A stretch of 64,000 nt of DNA from Apteryx mantelli (GCF_036417845.1 NC_089982.1:67469684-67533683), one strand, 5' to 3'; positions 1 to 34,279 are shown, counted from the first letter of the stretch. Made by a program: numbers and translations. The notes: generated from the letters alone by a model not told the origin.

Positions 1-20332
<20,332 letters not shown>

Positions 20333-20487
20333 ATTTATGCTTTGAACTGAAGTTATTCAGAGGACAGCTTTAAAAGATGAATGAATTCAAAGTTCAAGTT
20401 GTGCTCTTCACTTTGGTTCAATAATGGCCTTTATTTGAAAGCTTTTTAATTTTTCTTTACAGTAAATATTCCATTCTGATTTCATAA

Positions 20488-20493
20488 ATTAAA
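20488..20493 (+). terminator. Proximal variant poly(A) signal ATTAAA
   Basis: ATTAAA, the commonest variant hexamer, lies 155 bases after the DHX15 stop. It would give a short 3' UTR. Use is unproven. Confidence 0.4.
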
Positions 20494-20759
20494 CATTTAT
20501 GCCTCCCTTTTGTGTTGACACTGTAGCTCATACTGGAAAAGCTGATCAATGTTTTGCAGTTTATTGAAAGTAGTTCTATATATAACAATGTTATAAGCAT
20601 TTCTTTAGAAATGGTTGAAAATGCTTCTAAAAATGTGATTATCGACCATGGTATGCATGATCGTTGTAATTGTTGACATTCCTTTTAGAAGTTGTGAAAT
20701 GTTACAACTTGTGCTTATGTAGACACAATCTTCAGCTTCAGTACAAAGGTACTGACTTC

Positions 20760-20765
20760 AATAAA
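20760..20765 (+). terminator. Distal poly(A) signal AATAAA
   Basis: A canonical AATAAA in tcaataaagtc, followed within 30-60 bases by T/GT-rich sequence (ttttgtgcc, tgtcag). It is the best candidate for the main DHX15 3' end. Confidence 0.75.
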
Positions 20766-21744
20766 GTCTATTTATACTAATTTTGTGCCACAGTATGTCA
20801 GTATTTCTATTGTTTTGATCAAAATGTGAGAAACCATTTAATCTTCAGTTCAACTGCTATTTTATTGATATGGCAATAGTTTATTAATTTCAGTGCAGAT
20901 GTTTAAGTAGCACAATTACAGTGACATCAGTATAATATACAGTGTTAATCCCTTGCAAACTTCTCTGAATTGCTGAATTGTTTTAAAAGTGAAATGTGTA
21001 TAAACTTGTCTGAAGAGTGCTTTCTTCAAACATATTCCTAGATATCTCTTGGGCAAAATTGTAATAAAATGTCCTGTAAAGTGAAGTGTCTGTGGCCAGT
21101 TAGAAATTACCATTCTGGGCCACGTTCAGATACAGTTTCAGATAAAGATCAGCACAAACAATGAGCCACACTGTAGGACAAATTATACTTGACTACTATA
21201 ATTCTGCAGTGATTTTAGTGAAATACAACTTGACAGGCTTTTCAAGATGGAAAAGTTAATCCCAGGTTATTTATAATAAGACTTAACATATTTGGGATTT
21301 CAGATTTTTATCTTCTTTGGAATACATCTGAGATTCAGCCCTTCTGGCAAAAGTAAGTTGGAGCAACTCTTGCCAGAACAGGCTGGCTTAGAATGGGTGC
21401 TGGGTGCTCTTCAGTTTTTTTCCATGCTATAGGGCTGAAGCAAAAGTAGGGTATGCTTGGAGAGTAGGATAGTTGCCTAAGATAAACTACTGGAAGACTA
21501 ATCTTAAGAACTGATGTTTGGGGTATCCTGTTTAACTTCTAGCATTTGGCTACAAAACTACTTGGAATGGAGTCTGAAAATTCTCTTCTATTTCCAAGTT
21601 TCATTTTCTAAAACGCAGTTTAAATGGTGGGGAGTAGAGAAGGTTGGAAAATGATTTTTGTTGTTGTTGTTAGCAATGAAAACAGTGTGAGGGAAGACAA
21701 CCTGTCTGAAGATGAAAGTTTGAGTGGATTCATAATACACAGTG

Positions 21745-21758
21745 AGACTCATGAGTCT
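21745..21758. repeat. Perfect 14-bp palindrome
   Basis: AGACTCATGAGTCT equals its own reverse complement. It lies 13 bp from a second perfect hairpin (21,772-21,795). Confidence 0.85.
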
Positions 21759-21771
21759 GTCCAGACTTTGA

Positions 21772-21795
21772 GAAGTGGGGGACCTCCCCCACTTC
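21772..21795. repeat. Perfect 11-bp-arm hairpin
   Basis: The left arm GAAGTGGGGGA and the right arm TCCCCCACTTC are exact reverse complements separated by CC. This gives a very stable GC-rich stem-loop. Confidence 0.85.
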
Positions 21796-22552
21796 AGGAA
21801 TTGAGATCCTTCTGTTCTCTTTAATGCGCACTCTACTGCACCATGAGAGAACTTAAATTTCAGCAGGAAGAAGGAGGGCGACTGACCTTTTTATAAAATA
21901 TTTGAATTGATTTAAGTCATCTGACTACAAATTACAACAGATGTATTTAACATGTAGGTATCCTGATCTACTGAAGCATTTTATTTCAAACTAGTATTCC
22001 TAAAAATAAGAATCTCTAAAACAAATTCTGCTGTAGAGTACATATTGCACTTCAGATTTAAAGTTTCATGTTGTATTTGGTCAGCATCCTCTTCTGGGAG
22101 GGGAAAGGGGCAGAAGGATGGGGGTGACTTTTGTGTGACACTGTCTAATCCTTACTCCACAGGTAAGAATTTCTCTAGTATTCGTGTGCAGCCTTCAGCT
22201 AAATGGTGTAGGACCTTCTGTATGATTTTTCTTAGGTGTAGGGAGGTCCACAAACAGCCAGTTCTCAGCATGAAATTGCTTGAGGACCCCAGAAGCAGCT
22301 GGCATAAATTACACCAGCTTTGGTTCTGGGGTACCTTGAGAATAGGGGAGCAGATGGTTATGGCTGTGAGTGGAACTTGACACTGGAGAGACTATGGCCT
22401 GTAAGTGGGTGGGGTGTTTTTTCCCTTCTCCACCTGCTAATTGTCATACCAACAAACTCAGCTTGGGCCATGACAGCCAACCTGGGATCTTTCACTCTTG
22501 TGCATCTTTGCTACCATGAATGCAAATCCTACAGGCCAAATTAATGTCCTCT

Positions 22553-22675
22553 GACAGCTGTGCAGCCCTGCTATCTTCCAATTAAGTCAGTGACACCTGT
22601 GCAATCCACCTAAAGGCACTAGGGTGCACTGGTGTCATTGGCTTAATTGGAAGACTGTCAGGTTGCACAGCTGTC
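22553..22675. repeat. Foldback element with 51-bp arms and a 21-bp loop
   Basis: The left arm 22,553-22,603 begins GACAGCTGTGCAG. The right arm 22,625-22,675 ends TGCACAGCTGTC. They are reverse complements over 51 bp, with about 42 matches counted by eye, including the central TTAATTGGAAGA. The loop is 22,604-22,624. This is consistent with an old MITE-like palindrome or a hairpin-forming RNA; no coding potential is evident. Confidence 0.8.
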
Positions 22676-23520
22676 ATGGGGGACAGAACAGGCCAGATCC
22701 TCCCCTGCTGCCTTGCTGTGGGGGATGCATGCCTTGGAGAGCAGCTTGGCTATGGGGAACCCCCCTGGAATCTGGGGGCTGGTGGTTCAAGGAAATGCTG
22801 AAGCTCAAGCATCTTGGGAATCTAGTGCACTTGATACCTGCATGATATTAGTATATGTCATCATGATTCCCTGGAAGACACTTTTCTTCTTTAAATTGAA
22901 CTGATGTTCAAAATATTTGCAATACTTAAGTTTAGGACTAAAACATTTTCTTAGGCAGGACTATATCTGTTAAATATGCAGTAGTTTATTCACCAGCAAC
23001 TTTAATCATGTAGTAAGGAATAGACCTAGGGCTGGAGTGGGGAAGCTCAGTTTCTTAGTGCAGGCATCATGCAATAGATGTTTCTTTGTGGCATAATACT
23101 AATTTTTAACAGCAGTAAGTGAGAGTTGTATTTAAGGGTTTTTCAGCAGTGACAGGTAGCCTCGCTTAAATCTCTGTGGACACCCTTGAGTTACTGCAAA
23201 CTTCACTTCTACTTTTTTTTGTAGAGAAGTATTTTTTTAGAGCCATATACTATATGGGACATATAGTGGAAATGGAACAAATTAACTAATACCATGTGCT
23301 GCAAGAAAAAGTACTGGCCCTCACTCTGTGAAGGAGTAATGAAAGGGATGTGTCGTCTTAGACACCTTCCAGTTCCCGAAAGGAAACTACTAGGAACCCT
23401 TTTCTTAACTAAGATCTCAGGGATAGAACAGATGCAGGTAAAATAACTTGGTTTTGAGCATAGGTCTGTTTTTTTTTCCTGTAAGTTGAGCATTTTGAAA
23501 GCTAAAACCTCATTCCTGTT

Positions 23521-23635
23521 TTTCTGAGGGAAAAACTGAAGATTGGCAAGATCAGAAAGAGTTGCCCAGAGCCATAAAAGGAGAGCATGAGGGAGATCCA
23601 GGAATCGCACTGCTTTTCTGTGAGCATACAGAGCT
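23521..23635 (+). mobile_element. Possible diverged MIR-like SINE trace
   Basis: Contains tgagggaaaaactgaag, agagttgcccagagcc and a later agatccaggaatcgcactgc, in the order of the MIR core (gaaactgaggc, gacttgcccaaggtc, gaacccaggtc..ctgac). Divergence is high and chance resemblance is possible. Confidence 0.3.
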
Positions 23636-26600
23636 CACTGCCTACTGCGTAGAACAGATTAAAATATCGCAGCTATACTCATCATCCTGACTTTGGTTTT
23701 GGCTGCTTATAATGCAGACTGCAGTAATTGGGGAAAAAAGTCAGCAATTACAAAATGGAAAAGAATTTGGTATTGTCAAATCAAGTCTCATGCATTTTAT
23801 TTTTGGGGGGGAAATGCCATAGCTAACTAAAATAATTCCAGTTTGCTTTATCATGTTAAGATTATGTTCTTAATTGGCAGTAGCCTTGAGAAAACTAGTT
23901 AATTTTCTTTTTCCTGGGATGGGTCAAGTCTGTCCTAGGAAGTTTCAGTGAACAATCCTGAAAATGCTCTGCCACTCTTTCTGCTGGTCCATGGAAGGAG
24001 GAGTTCTGAATAAACTACCTTTTAATGTGAGTTGCCCGGGACCAACTTTAGCTGTTTGCTGTTCTGCTGTGTTCCCTGCCATACTAATTTCTTGTACCTT
24101 GCTTAATAGTATTCAGAGTACTATCTAGAATGGAAGCATGTTCCTTTCAGAAAACTGAAGAATTGGTGTGTTAAGATTAGCTGGTTATCTCCTTTGGAAT
24201 GATTTTAAATTCAAGGCAATGTTTTATTTACTTAAGGTGATTTTTTTTTTTTTTTACATGAGGAATTACGGTGGTTTTTGAAAATACCAGGTTTGTATAA
24301 GATGAACTATTTATATTGTGTAACTTTTTTTTAATACATGTTATGGATTAGTTAGGAAAATAGTACTAAGCAAAAGGAATATATTTTTTTGAAAAGAGGA
24401 GAGTCTTCCATCCTAATAGTGCTTCTACATAATACCTCAAAGCAGTAAAGGGCTAACGTTAATGTGAGGTAATAAGTATGTTTAGGCTTGTTATATACAG
24501 AAGTAGTTACTGATGCTTGAATGCGTAAAGCTGTGTTTAGATATGTATCTGCTAACACTATGCAGACATAAGAAGTGACCGGTTATACTGTGTTTAGATT
24601 TCTAGGGGGTTTCTAGTATTTAGGGTTTTTTTGTCAGGGAAAGGATTAAATGCTTCATGCTTCACTATGTCTTGATGTCATTTAAAAAAAAAAAAAACTT
24701 TTCAGTTTTATATATACAAAAGTGTAAAAGCTGTGCACTGAAGTTCTATTTGCAGTTACAAGAACATGTATTCATTTATTTGAACTAAAGTGCTGTTGAT
24801 ATAGGACAGTTAGTGTTGATATGTTCTATTTCAGTTTGATCGGTTTTGCATACTAGATTAATACCATAATTTTTGATCCTCCTTTCTCACTTTTTAGATC
24901 AAGACTTGTGAAACTGACACAGCTTCAGTTTGTGACTTGTAATTGTCAATATGCGCTGCTCAATGTTTGTCATAAGAAATGCAGCTTAAAAAAAATGCTG
25001 AAATTAGCTTTTAGCACATCATTTAAAAAGATGCTTTAAGTCAACAGGCAAGTAGTTTTCCTTCTATCAAGTCAAGCTGTGATTACTAATTTGTAATCAA
25101 ATTGCTATAGTTTCCTTCATTTTTCTACAGTTCAGCAAAAGTCATATCACACCATGATATTAGAAAGTGGAGAACTGTATTTTAAGGTACATGAATTTAT
25201 TCACTTACTATTATTTGTGAGGAATAGACATCTATCTCAGTTTTAGAAGAGCTGAAGATTTAAAAATAAACATCTTTTTCTATTAGAAGAAACATAATCT
25301 AGTATTACTAGTCTGTTGACCTTTTAAAATTATTTAGCTTCAGGACTACATATGGGACATAAGATTTATATAAAAAAGGAAAAATTATCTGCTTGGTCAG
25401 CCTAGTTCATTTTTCTACAAATACATCTTACACTGGTAGCTTTCCTTTTTTGGTATGCTTCCTAGAACTGTTCTGATGCAAAACTGGACATTGGTCCCTA
25501 GTAATTCAAACTTCAGATATTTTTGAGCTTGATGAACAGCTTTAAAAACAGTATTGTACCATTATATGATAGCATTTTTCCCTCTTTTCACTTTCCATTT
25601 GCAAATGACAGACTTGGGCTGCCTCTAACTTGCATTGATGCTTTTGAGATAAGTGGTGGGCTTCAAGGAGATTCCAGTATCAAGGGATTAAACTAAATAT
25701 GGTGACAGTAAAAATAACATTCCTAGAGCAGTAGTAACAGATTAGTTCCAATAACTTGAGGTGTTTTAATTTTGCGGTTTCAATTAAGATATGGTAGTTT
25801 CTCAGGAACACTGAATGTATGTTGGACAGGTGATAAAATAATTTTCATTTGTGTACATCTTGGTTATAAGTGATTCTTCAAGTTTTTTCCAGCTATGAAA
25901 GCTATGCAGTAGTTACATTGTACAGAGAAATAAAACATAGCACAAATTAATGTTGATAATAAATATTTTCTGTGGCTCTAAACATTTGTTATTTTTGGTT
26001 GGTTTTATTCTTTTAGCTAAAGTAGGCTCTTGCCTTCCATTTGAACTCACTGTCTGTTTTGTAAGCATATCACACTAATGTTCCCGGCTTCATTGCTTCC
26101 AGCAGCATAAACAATAAACACTTAAACCATCAAGCACTTATCAGGCTTCATACAGTAGAGGGTTGAACCTATTTCCTGACTGCTTTGTCTATTTAAATAT
26201 TCAGTCATGTAGTGAAACCACTTCTACTTATATTAGTAACAGATTTTGTCCTCAAGAATATCAACCTTGTCAGCTTTATGGAGATGCTAGTTCTCACTAT
26301 CAAAATTCATGTGTGTTTTTTTTTTTGAAGTACTGCAAACTAAACTTGACCTTTCAAACCTTAGAATGTTATCTTTGAGGTTATTTCATTTTGCATGTTG
26401 AATAACAGTAACTGATAAGCTTTTTATTGTGATGGAGACAGTACAGTTCTTTTAAAAAGTTTAATGTACTGTGAACCTTCTGTGAAAGGCTTACAATTCA
26501 TACAGAGGCAGAAGGTTAAAAGCAGTGAAATTCACCAAATGTTTGTATGAGCAGCTAGCTGTCTAAAACAATAGTGACAACATCATGCCAATGAGTTATT

Positions 26601-29584
26601 GCATTATGCAATATAATGGAAGTAAACTTAAATTACTGATGCTTTTAAAGACTTTAAAGAATCATTTGATTAAAAGCAGAAACCCAGGAACTGGCAAGAA
26701 CTTAACATTTCAGTCTTAATATTCAAAATAATACATATCCTGTTGGTTGAAAATAGCCTACTTTCATTTCGAGTAAATTTATAGACAATAAACAGTTTCT
26801 TCCTATTATCAAACCAGTGTTAAAGAAAAATCCATAATGGGAATGGGAAAAAAGTATACTAAAATATTTATTTCATTTTGGATGTTAGATCATGGCTGCA
26901 CCTTACACATTGTGGCTCTAAAGCTCATTGCTGGACTTGCTGCTACATAAATCCAAATACTCTTTCAAATGCCTGTTTTCTACAGATGCAGCATTGCCAA
27001 ATACTAGGTTAAACTATAATGTGATAGAGTTGTGATTTTCTCCAGCCTGGAGAAATCCTATTTGTTTCTGAAGGAGAATTATGGGAGGAAAAGTGAATAG
27101 GAAAATAATTATTTTAAATGTTAATGGCCTACTTCACGATCCTCTTTGTAATCGTATTTGTTCGTCACACAATTGCCTGCAATGAAAATTATTTTTGCAA
27201 GTAAAGCTTTAAGAATCTAACAGTTCATAGTCTGCTGGCTTGTTATGTAACTAATGTTTAGCTCATTAGGCACGGTGTGGTTTTATCAATTTATTTGCCT
27301 TTTTTTAGCAGTTTCTTTTGATCAAACTAATCTGATTATAAAAAACAACTTTATCAATGCTGAGCTGTCTAGACTCAGAGCAGAACTTCCTAAATTAGCA
27401 AAAATTTGGAAGTTGGCAACAAATCTTTGCTCTTACTACTTCCAGACCTTTGATACAAAAAATGTAGAAAATTGCAGAAAAATTCTAATTGCATTTCATT
27501 ACATTCACATTAATCTGCTTTAAGAAAAACAAAATGATTATTTCCCTTGATTTTTGGAGATACGTAATGGAAAGGACAGGTGCTTACAAGCTGGACAAGA
27601 ATGTCCAGTACAAAAAACCTACCTAGCTCAGGATAGGTTTCCTCCTAGTGAGGTTTGTTTTTATTAATTGGATCAAATAGGATGAGGTCACCAATGAAAT
27701 GCAAAGTTAATGATCTGTCAAATCCCTCTGAAATATCTATCAATTATTTATGAGGGTTTGCTGCCTCTTTGTGGTATTTCTTGTATAAAAATGGAACTCT
27801 GTGTTGATCAAAGATTTTCTTGGGATAGTGCAAAAGAGTTAAATGCAATCTCCCTGAACTCTACAGAGCATGACTGGGAATCTTTCTTCCCTCCTTCAAA
27901 TTCCTCCCCACATGATACTGTGCATAGTGCCAAAGAGGTAGTCAAATAATTTTTGAATGTCCATAATATACTTTGTGATGATGAGGTGCTGCTGCTTTAT
28001 CGGTAAGCTTTGAGTAATGTGCTGAACAAAGAAGTCTCTGATCTTTTTCATTATCTGAGCAATGAAAAGAGATTTCATCATACCTTTCAGTACCTTCATT
28101 CTTAGATGATATCTTTACCATCATGGAAAAAATGGTGTTGATTCTACTCTGTTTAAATCACGCAATATTTTGCTAAGGATCTGAATGTACTGAGGAGCAG
28201 CGGAATATCAGTGATCTGGATCTGTTTTCAGATGTAAAGATAGTTAAATAATAGGCGGTCTCACAACTGGCCAACCATCTTGATTCCTGCTAATTTGGAA
28301 TATTTTAGGATTTTTTTGCTTTAATTAGTTACTTCGTGTAGTAACTAATCACAGAGATGTTATTTTTCAGAATTTATAATCTGATAGGCCTTTGTAATTT
28401 ATTTGCATTGCCAATTGATGGTGAGACTATCAGAGAAAGTTATGAACCACCTCCTAAGTTCAAGCCTGCCTACATTTGAACAGCACGTATTCACTGGCTG
28501 TTATTTATAATTCTGGGGTATTGAGCACTAATGGAGATTACTCACGTTGAAAAGCTGCTGGAAGGCCTGAACTAGGAATTAAATTATCATAGTGGCTTCA
28601 TTTTGTTAACAGTCTCATTGAAAATATCTTGCTTGCAGGACAATCAAACTCATCAGTGTTCTGCTCTTCCACTTCAGTAGACAAAGTTTTAATCAGTGGC
28701 ACACTTGATCTTGCAGAATTCAAGGAAAATAATTTCCTGCATTTTTTAGATGAGCACAAATTCATGTAATCTAGCTTTTAAACTACTGCAGCTTTTTTTA
28801 TTTCTTTTTGAATAATCAGTTTTACTTCATTCAGTTGCTTATTACATGTAACTTCAATTATCAAGATGACCCAGTGCTTGGATGGGATTAGCTCATGGAT
28901 GACGAGCAAGCAATTGAAGCTGAACTCGAGCAAGGACTGATAGGGATATCAAAACATTTTGAAAAACGTGCAGTTGTCTTTGAAGCTGTATATTTGCAAT
29001 TGGTCAATGCACTTATATAGCTTTAGAACACCTTGTTATTGCATTCTGATGGTTTCACATAGCAGCATTTACAAAAAATACTTTCTTACTGGTCTCTTTT
29101 TCTTGGAGATGCCATTCCATCTTAGTGGCCAGTCATGTGGCTTCAATTATCTGTTTATCTTTGTTATCTTTTGGATGGAGCACAACAGTGTATGGAATCA
29201 TCACCATCTAGCAAACTTACAAAAAAATGAATTATATTCCAGATCTTGGTCTTTATCTTCAAGACACTCAACAGCCTGGACTCGGCTCTAGGATGAGAAT
29301 CATGAGTGACAAAGTCAGAGCCAACGTTTCTCTGGTATAACTGAACTTTCTGAAATAAGGGTAAAATTTGTTTGTGCAGGAAAAGGAAGTAAGCATGCAG
29401 GGGCATGTGCAAGACTAAAACAAAATTCAATAGTAATTAATAATCAGCTAAAATTTCATTGCTTTCTGCTTTAATTGCAAAGAGCGTTTCTATGACCATT
29501 TCGTCTCTCACCATAGACAGCAAAAACTCCAACACAATACTGGTGCGCATGCTTATCCTTTTGAGGAGAGGCAGATGTTAGTCA

Positions 29585-29640
29585 CCTAGTTTAATGCACT
29601 GTTTGAAAGTGTTCAGATACCATGGTGACGTACACAATCT
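29585..29640 (+). mobile_element. Weak ancient LINE/SINE 3'-tail-like trace
   Basis: gcactgtttgaaagtgttcagataccatggtga resembles the widespread ancient tail pattern (gcacttTgagatcc..ggatgaaaggtgct). It is suggestive only. Confidence 0.22.
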
Positions 29641-30434
29641 AAAAAGGATATCGGACATAATATAATAGAACTTTAGAAAAGCTGACTGATAAATTCTTAT
29701 ACCTACATTCAGTACTCACTGAATGGAAAGTATCCATTTGCTATATTTTGATAAAGGCCACCATTGGCCATTATATCAGTTATAGAGCAATTTTCTCTAT
29801 GGAATTTTCCTTTAGCTGCATTCTGCAGAACCTTGTATTTTTTGAATGGTGGCATCTGATTGAAATTTGGGGCATTTTACTGGAATATCCTTGAAAATTT
29901 GTATTGCGATTCATCTTGATCTATTTAGATTATATTGGATCTTCTGCACATGCAGTTGTATATAGGGTTGAGGCTGATGATTCCAATGTGCAGAAGCTCT
30001 TCTGGGAACTCAAATCTCTTAATTAACTTGGAACTATCCTATCTAGCAGTTTGAAGAAGAAAGTCATTTGAATTTTAGCTAGAATACAGTGAGAAGCCAA
30101 TGAAAAAGCAAAACACTGAAGTAATGTGTTCAAAGTGACTGTGGTTGCTCTGTTCTCATCTACTGGCGGTCTCATTCTCAGTTATGCCTAATTTTACATT
30201 TTTGTAAAATTATAGACATCAATTATCTTAAAAGTTAAATAGAAACCTAACATTTTGGAGTCTTAGTTCCAGTGTTAAGTAGTTTTCTGCTCTTCTGGGA
30301 CTATTTTCTTTTATAAACATTGTTTAACATTGTTGCCCATCTTTTCCATTGGTATCAAGGGATTAGGGTCTGGTACTTAACTGTTGATCTCCTCAAATAT
30401 TAAAAGGACGTAATACTTAGCTCCAGAGGCATTT

Positions 30435-30490
30435 ATAAAGCAAAATGAAATCATTTGATAGAAGGTGCTAAGGAAGCTTTAAAGTATTAG
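30435..30490 (+). mobile_element. Weak ancient LINE/SINE 3'-tail-like trace
   Basis: gaaatcatttgatagaaggtgct followed by agctttaaagtatta resembles the same ancient tail (gagatccttggatgaaaggtgctat..aagtattatt) seen in many amniote repeats. Low certainty. Confidence 0.28.
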
Positions 30491-33400
30491 CCTAATAGAA
30501 AACCTCTCGGTGAACTTTTAAAGTCTTTCCTCTTCAATTTTTATGGACTGTCTTAATTGACCCTTATGCACTTATGAACAGGCTAAGTAGAAATATTCTT
30601 TTTTTCACCTGCAAATAAGATGCAGGAACAGCTTCTCAATTTATTTTTGAATATCTGACATTATAGGCATTTCCCAATGAGAAGAGATTTTCAATTAATG
30701 AAGTCTAGGAAAGTCAGAAATAAAAAAGTACATGTGTCTGCCAATGCTGAGAGCTTGAAAAAAAGTGAGGATGGTGGATTAAAAAATGGTGCCCACAAAC
30801 CATGATGAGGTATTTGTGATTTCAAGCTTCAAAAATAGTGGAGAGCTGTTTTTTATAAACAAGGCCACAGTATTCAGCTTAAATGCTATACTGATTGTTG
30901 GAGGGACACTAAACTACATAAATAAAATGTACAGTCATTGAATATCACTTTGAGCTGCTGAATCTTAATTTAGAGGCTATAACTGATTACAGTTGATTTC
31001 TGATCCCCATGGGACTGTTCTGACACAAATATGTTTACATGAAATACATGAGTTAAAGATGAACGTCTCTTCTTCCATCTCAAAGTTTTCCATATGCTTC
31101 TCAGACCAAAGATCTCTAAGAGAAGCTTTCCTTTTCAGGCAATTTCTCAAGAGATCACTCTCCTTAAAATAAAGATATGTGCTTTTCATGACGCCCTGGC
31201 TTTTGCCTGCAAAACACAGCCTTTCAGCTATGTTTATTCTTTGAAGGGTCTCTCCCACAACTTGGCACTGGGTGATACCAGATCTATTTACTGGCTCAAG
31301 CAGCAGTCCCAGCCCTTAGCCTTGTCTTCGTGCACCAGCCTCAGGGGAATGAGGACGTGTTGCCTGTGAGGAGACAGCACAACCTCAATTTGAAAGTTTC
31401 ACCTTGATTCACCTTACTCCCTTACTGGAGAGACTTTTCAGTTTAAAAAAAAAAGTAGGCTTTGAAACAATTTAGGGCTTCAAGTTGAAAACATGGAAGC
31501 AAAGAGTAAACAAAATGAAATTCTACACTATATTTAAAAAGATTCCTTTCTAGCTGCTTTGCTATCCTTTATCTAGAAGTTCTCTGGCACATCCTAACTG
31601 CAAAAGCATCACAGTGTCATCCTGTGTGTGTGTGTCAAAAGATTAAACTAATTTCCTCTGTTCTGCCTCTACCAGTAGGCCTCTTTCTTTCAGTGCAGAT
31701 GGAGTATTAATGGTTATCCTGAGGAGGTTACTTTTGTTATTCAAATGTTTCCTGGATTTTGCTCTTCCCTCCAGTCCTCCTCAAGCCAGTTGTTACAAGT
31801 TCTTTACAAGAATTTGTTTTATATTACCTCCATCTTACTCCTTCCTGCCCAGACTGAACACACCTTACCAGTCTTCTCTATGGAGCTTTTAACACATTGG
31901 GATATTAGACATGGGTAATTTGTAGATTTTATTTTTATTTTTTTATCTTTACCAATTTTTTATAGAGACCAAGCAGATTTGATGAGATGGTGTTTTGGCC
32001 AATCCGTTTCCTCCATGAATAACATCAGTTTGGGGAACTCCAGTGTCACACTGTGGCATTCATTGATGGGAAGCCACTAATTTTAGTGAAATGGTCTGTT
32101 CTTTTCCAGAGGCAGAGAGAAAATTCAGTAAGCAATTTGTCAAGTTTTGTCACAATATAATCATTACCTAAGTAGTACTGGGAGTGCTGCTTTTTTGCAT
32201 GGTCTTTGTACCTTTCTGTTCTTCCGCTTTAACAGTGATTTAAAAACCCAACTTAAAATGTTAAACATTGTGTTTACTGCTCTTAAAGAACACAGTTCAC
32301 TGACTGCTGCCAGATGGGAAATAATTTTACTGGTGCTGCTTCCACCATCTTCTGCTAGCACTGGGGGAAAAGTAAGCAGGAGGCGATATTGATGCTTCAT
32401 TCAGATGGTGAGGTATTGATTTGGACAGCCTGAGGAGAGATACTGGATTTGGTACTTTTGTGCAGTACTAGTATTTAGGGCTTCTATTATTTCAGCTCTG
32501 CTTTGTCCACATGTTGAAGCACAAGGCCATCTATTTGGACAAAACCTTTGCTTAGAGAAAAAAAACATAGAAAACACAGTGAGCAGCCTTCTGCAATATG
32601 TCCAAATATTGCCAAAGACTGTTCATAAACCTTTTACTGGAATTTAAAAGATAACTGAAATATGTATGTTATTTTGAAAAAGATTTCAAATTAAGTTTAG
32701 ATTTGGACCTTAAGCACCCAGGATCTGTTCTGAGGCTTGTAAAGAACACTGCACTGGTGATGCAGATACTACGTCTCTCTGTCAGCAGAGACTGGAGGTG
32801 AAGTAGAGTAGAAAGAGTAGAAAGAGTAGAAAAAAGGCTATCTACTGAAGTGTATAAACGCATCAGGGATTAGCAAGACAAAAAAAAACAGAACAAAACA
32901 GAATTTCATAGTGCAAACTTTATCTGAACAACACTGACCCCTCAGAAGGAGGAGAAGGGGACAATTCAAGAATCATGGTGAGGTGCCAAGGAAATTAAAT
33001 TTTACGCCTTAATTTTTGCTACCTGAAAGGATGAAACAAATTCTTAAACTACATGAAGTTTTGTACTGATAAGCAGCCTTGACAGGCTGAAGGCTCTCAA
33101 AGAAAATGCCGGAGCAATTTGAGAAACAAATCATTGGGATTGTAGTGAACAACTTGTTTCAGATGTAGTTTCCATAATCTATTGCTGGGAACCTTCCTAC
33201 TATATGTTTACCTGGTTTAGGACAGGTTGAAATGCACTTTGACCTAGTATGGAGCAGGGCTGTCGGTCATGAAAATTCCTCTGGATACCTTCGTCCTTTC
33301 GCAAGGAGAAAAGAAGTTGGCCCACATTAAAACGCTTATATTCTATTACTACATTCAGCTGTGTTTCATGGTATCGTTCTATTTGGAGACTGATTTGAAG

Positions 33401-34279
33401 AAAATCATTTTTATTCAACAAATAGAATGGCCAAAGATTGACTTTTTTCCCTAAAATATAGGAAGCAGGTCAGCAGGAGTGAGGAACTTCAGTGGGTCTA
33501 CAGACAGAGGCATAAGTGGCAGAAAACTGTCTCTTGTCTTTTCCGTCGATTGTTATGGATTGTTACGACTGTGCTGGGTGCTGCTCAACAAATTACAGGC
33601 ATGCATTTGGGCCCTCTTCCATGGAAGAGGTGCAAAAATAATGCCTTTTTAATGAAAAACATATAATACATATATTCTTATATGAGAGAAAATCTTTATT
33701 CCCCTCCCCCCCAAATTACTATGTACACTATTTGCTTTCCATTTGTACTTATCTGCTTTTTGTGACATTAATGTTAGCAGATGAGGAAAATGTTTCCTCT
33801 TGTTGGCAATTATGCTTTAAGTTTTGGTTATACAATCAGTACAAGGAATATTCAAGAAACATGGTCAATCTAATCTATTTCTGCTAATTACTTGGCAAAT
33901 GCTTTAAAATCATTATATACAGTGTAACTTCATTCTGTCAAATGCATTTTGAAAACAGGTTATCTGCTGATAGTTTTACCTTTTCTTATGATTCTAAAGT
34001 GTTCCCTGTTAACCTGTGGCATTTTTGCAAAATGGCATTGTCATTATTTTAATATGAGGAGGTGACTGTGAATGTACCGAAAGTGGCAGGAGGAAAGCCA
34101 CATGGCCGGTGCCACTTTTGTAATTACTTACACGCTTAAAGAAAGGATCCAACTTTGCTCCCGTTCCTTGAAAACCGCAATGTGGAGGCAAACTCCACCC
34201 GGAATGGAAGGAGAGAGGGCAGGACGGGAGAACACGCGGGGCCGCACCTGACTGGCGCTCTCCCGCGGGCGGGCGGCGG

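Larger units (their letters stand above)
20333..20785 (+). other. DHX15: DHX15 3' UTR
   Basis: A non-coding, AT-rich stretch from the stop codon to just past the canonical AATAAA at 20760-20765. The cleavage site is inferred 15-25 bases after that signal. A proximal ATTAAA at 20488-20493 could give a shorter transcript. Confidence 0.75.
20786..34150. other. AT-rich intergenic spacer between DHX15 and the CpG-island promoter
   Basis: About 13.4 kb with no open frame that looks coding. It contains short perfect palindromes near 21.75 kb, a 51-bp-arm foldback at 22.55-22.68 kb in a somewhat GC-richer patch (about 22.1-22.85 kb), a weak SINE-like trace at 23.5 kb, and weak ancient-repeat traces around 29.6 and 30.45 kb. 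Otherwise I see nothing identifiable. Confidence 0.7.

Noticed and set aside
23209..23610. 133-codon minus-strand open frame
   Set aside because: No domain or promoter context; it overlaps a SINE-like trace. Length is compatible with chance.
27965..28045. Possible C/D-box snoRNA-like pattern (gatgatga ... ctga)
   Set aside because: It is intergenic rather than intronic, lacks a terminal stem, and the short boxes occur often by chance.
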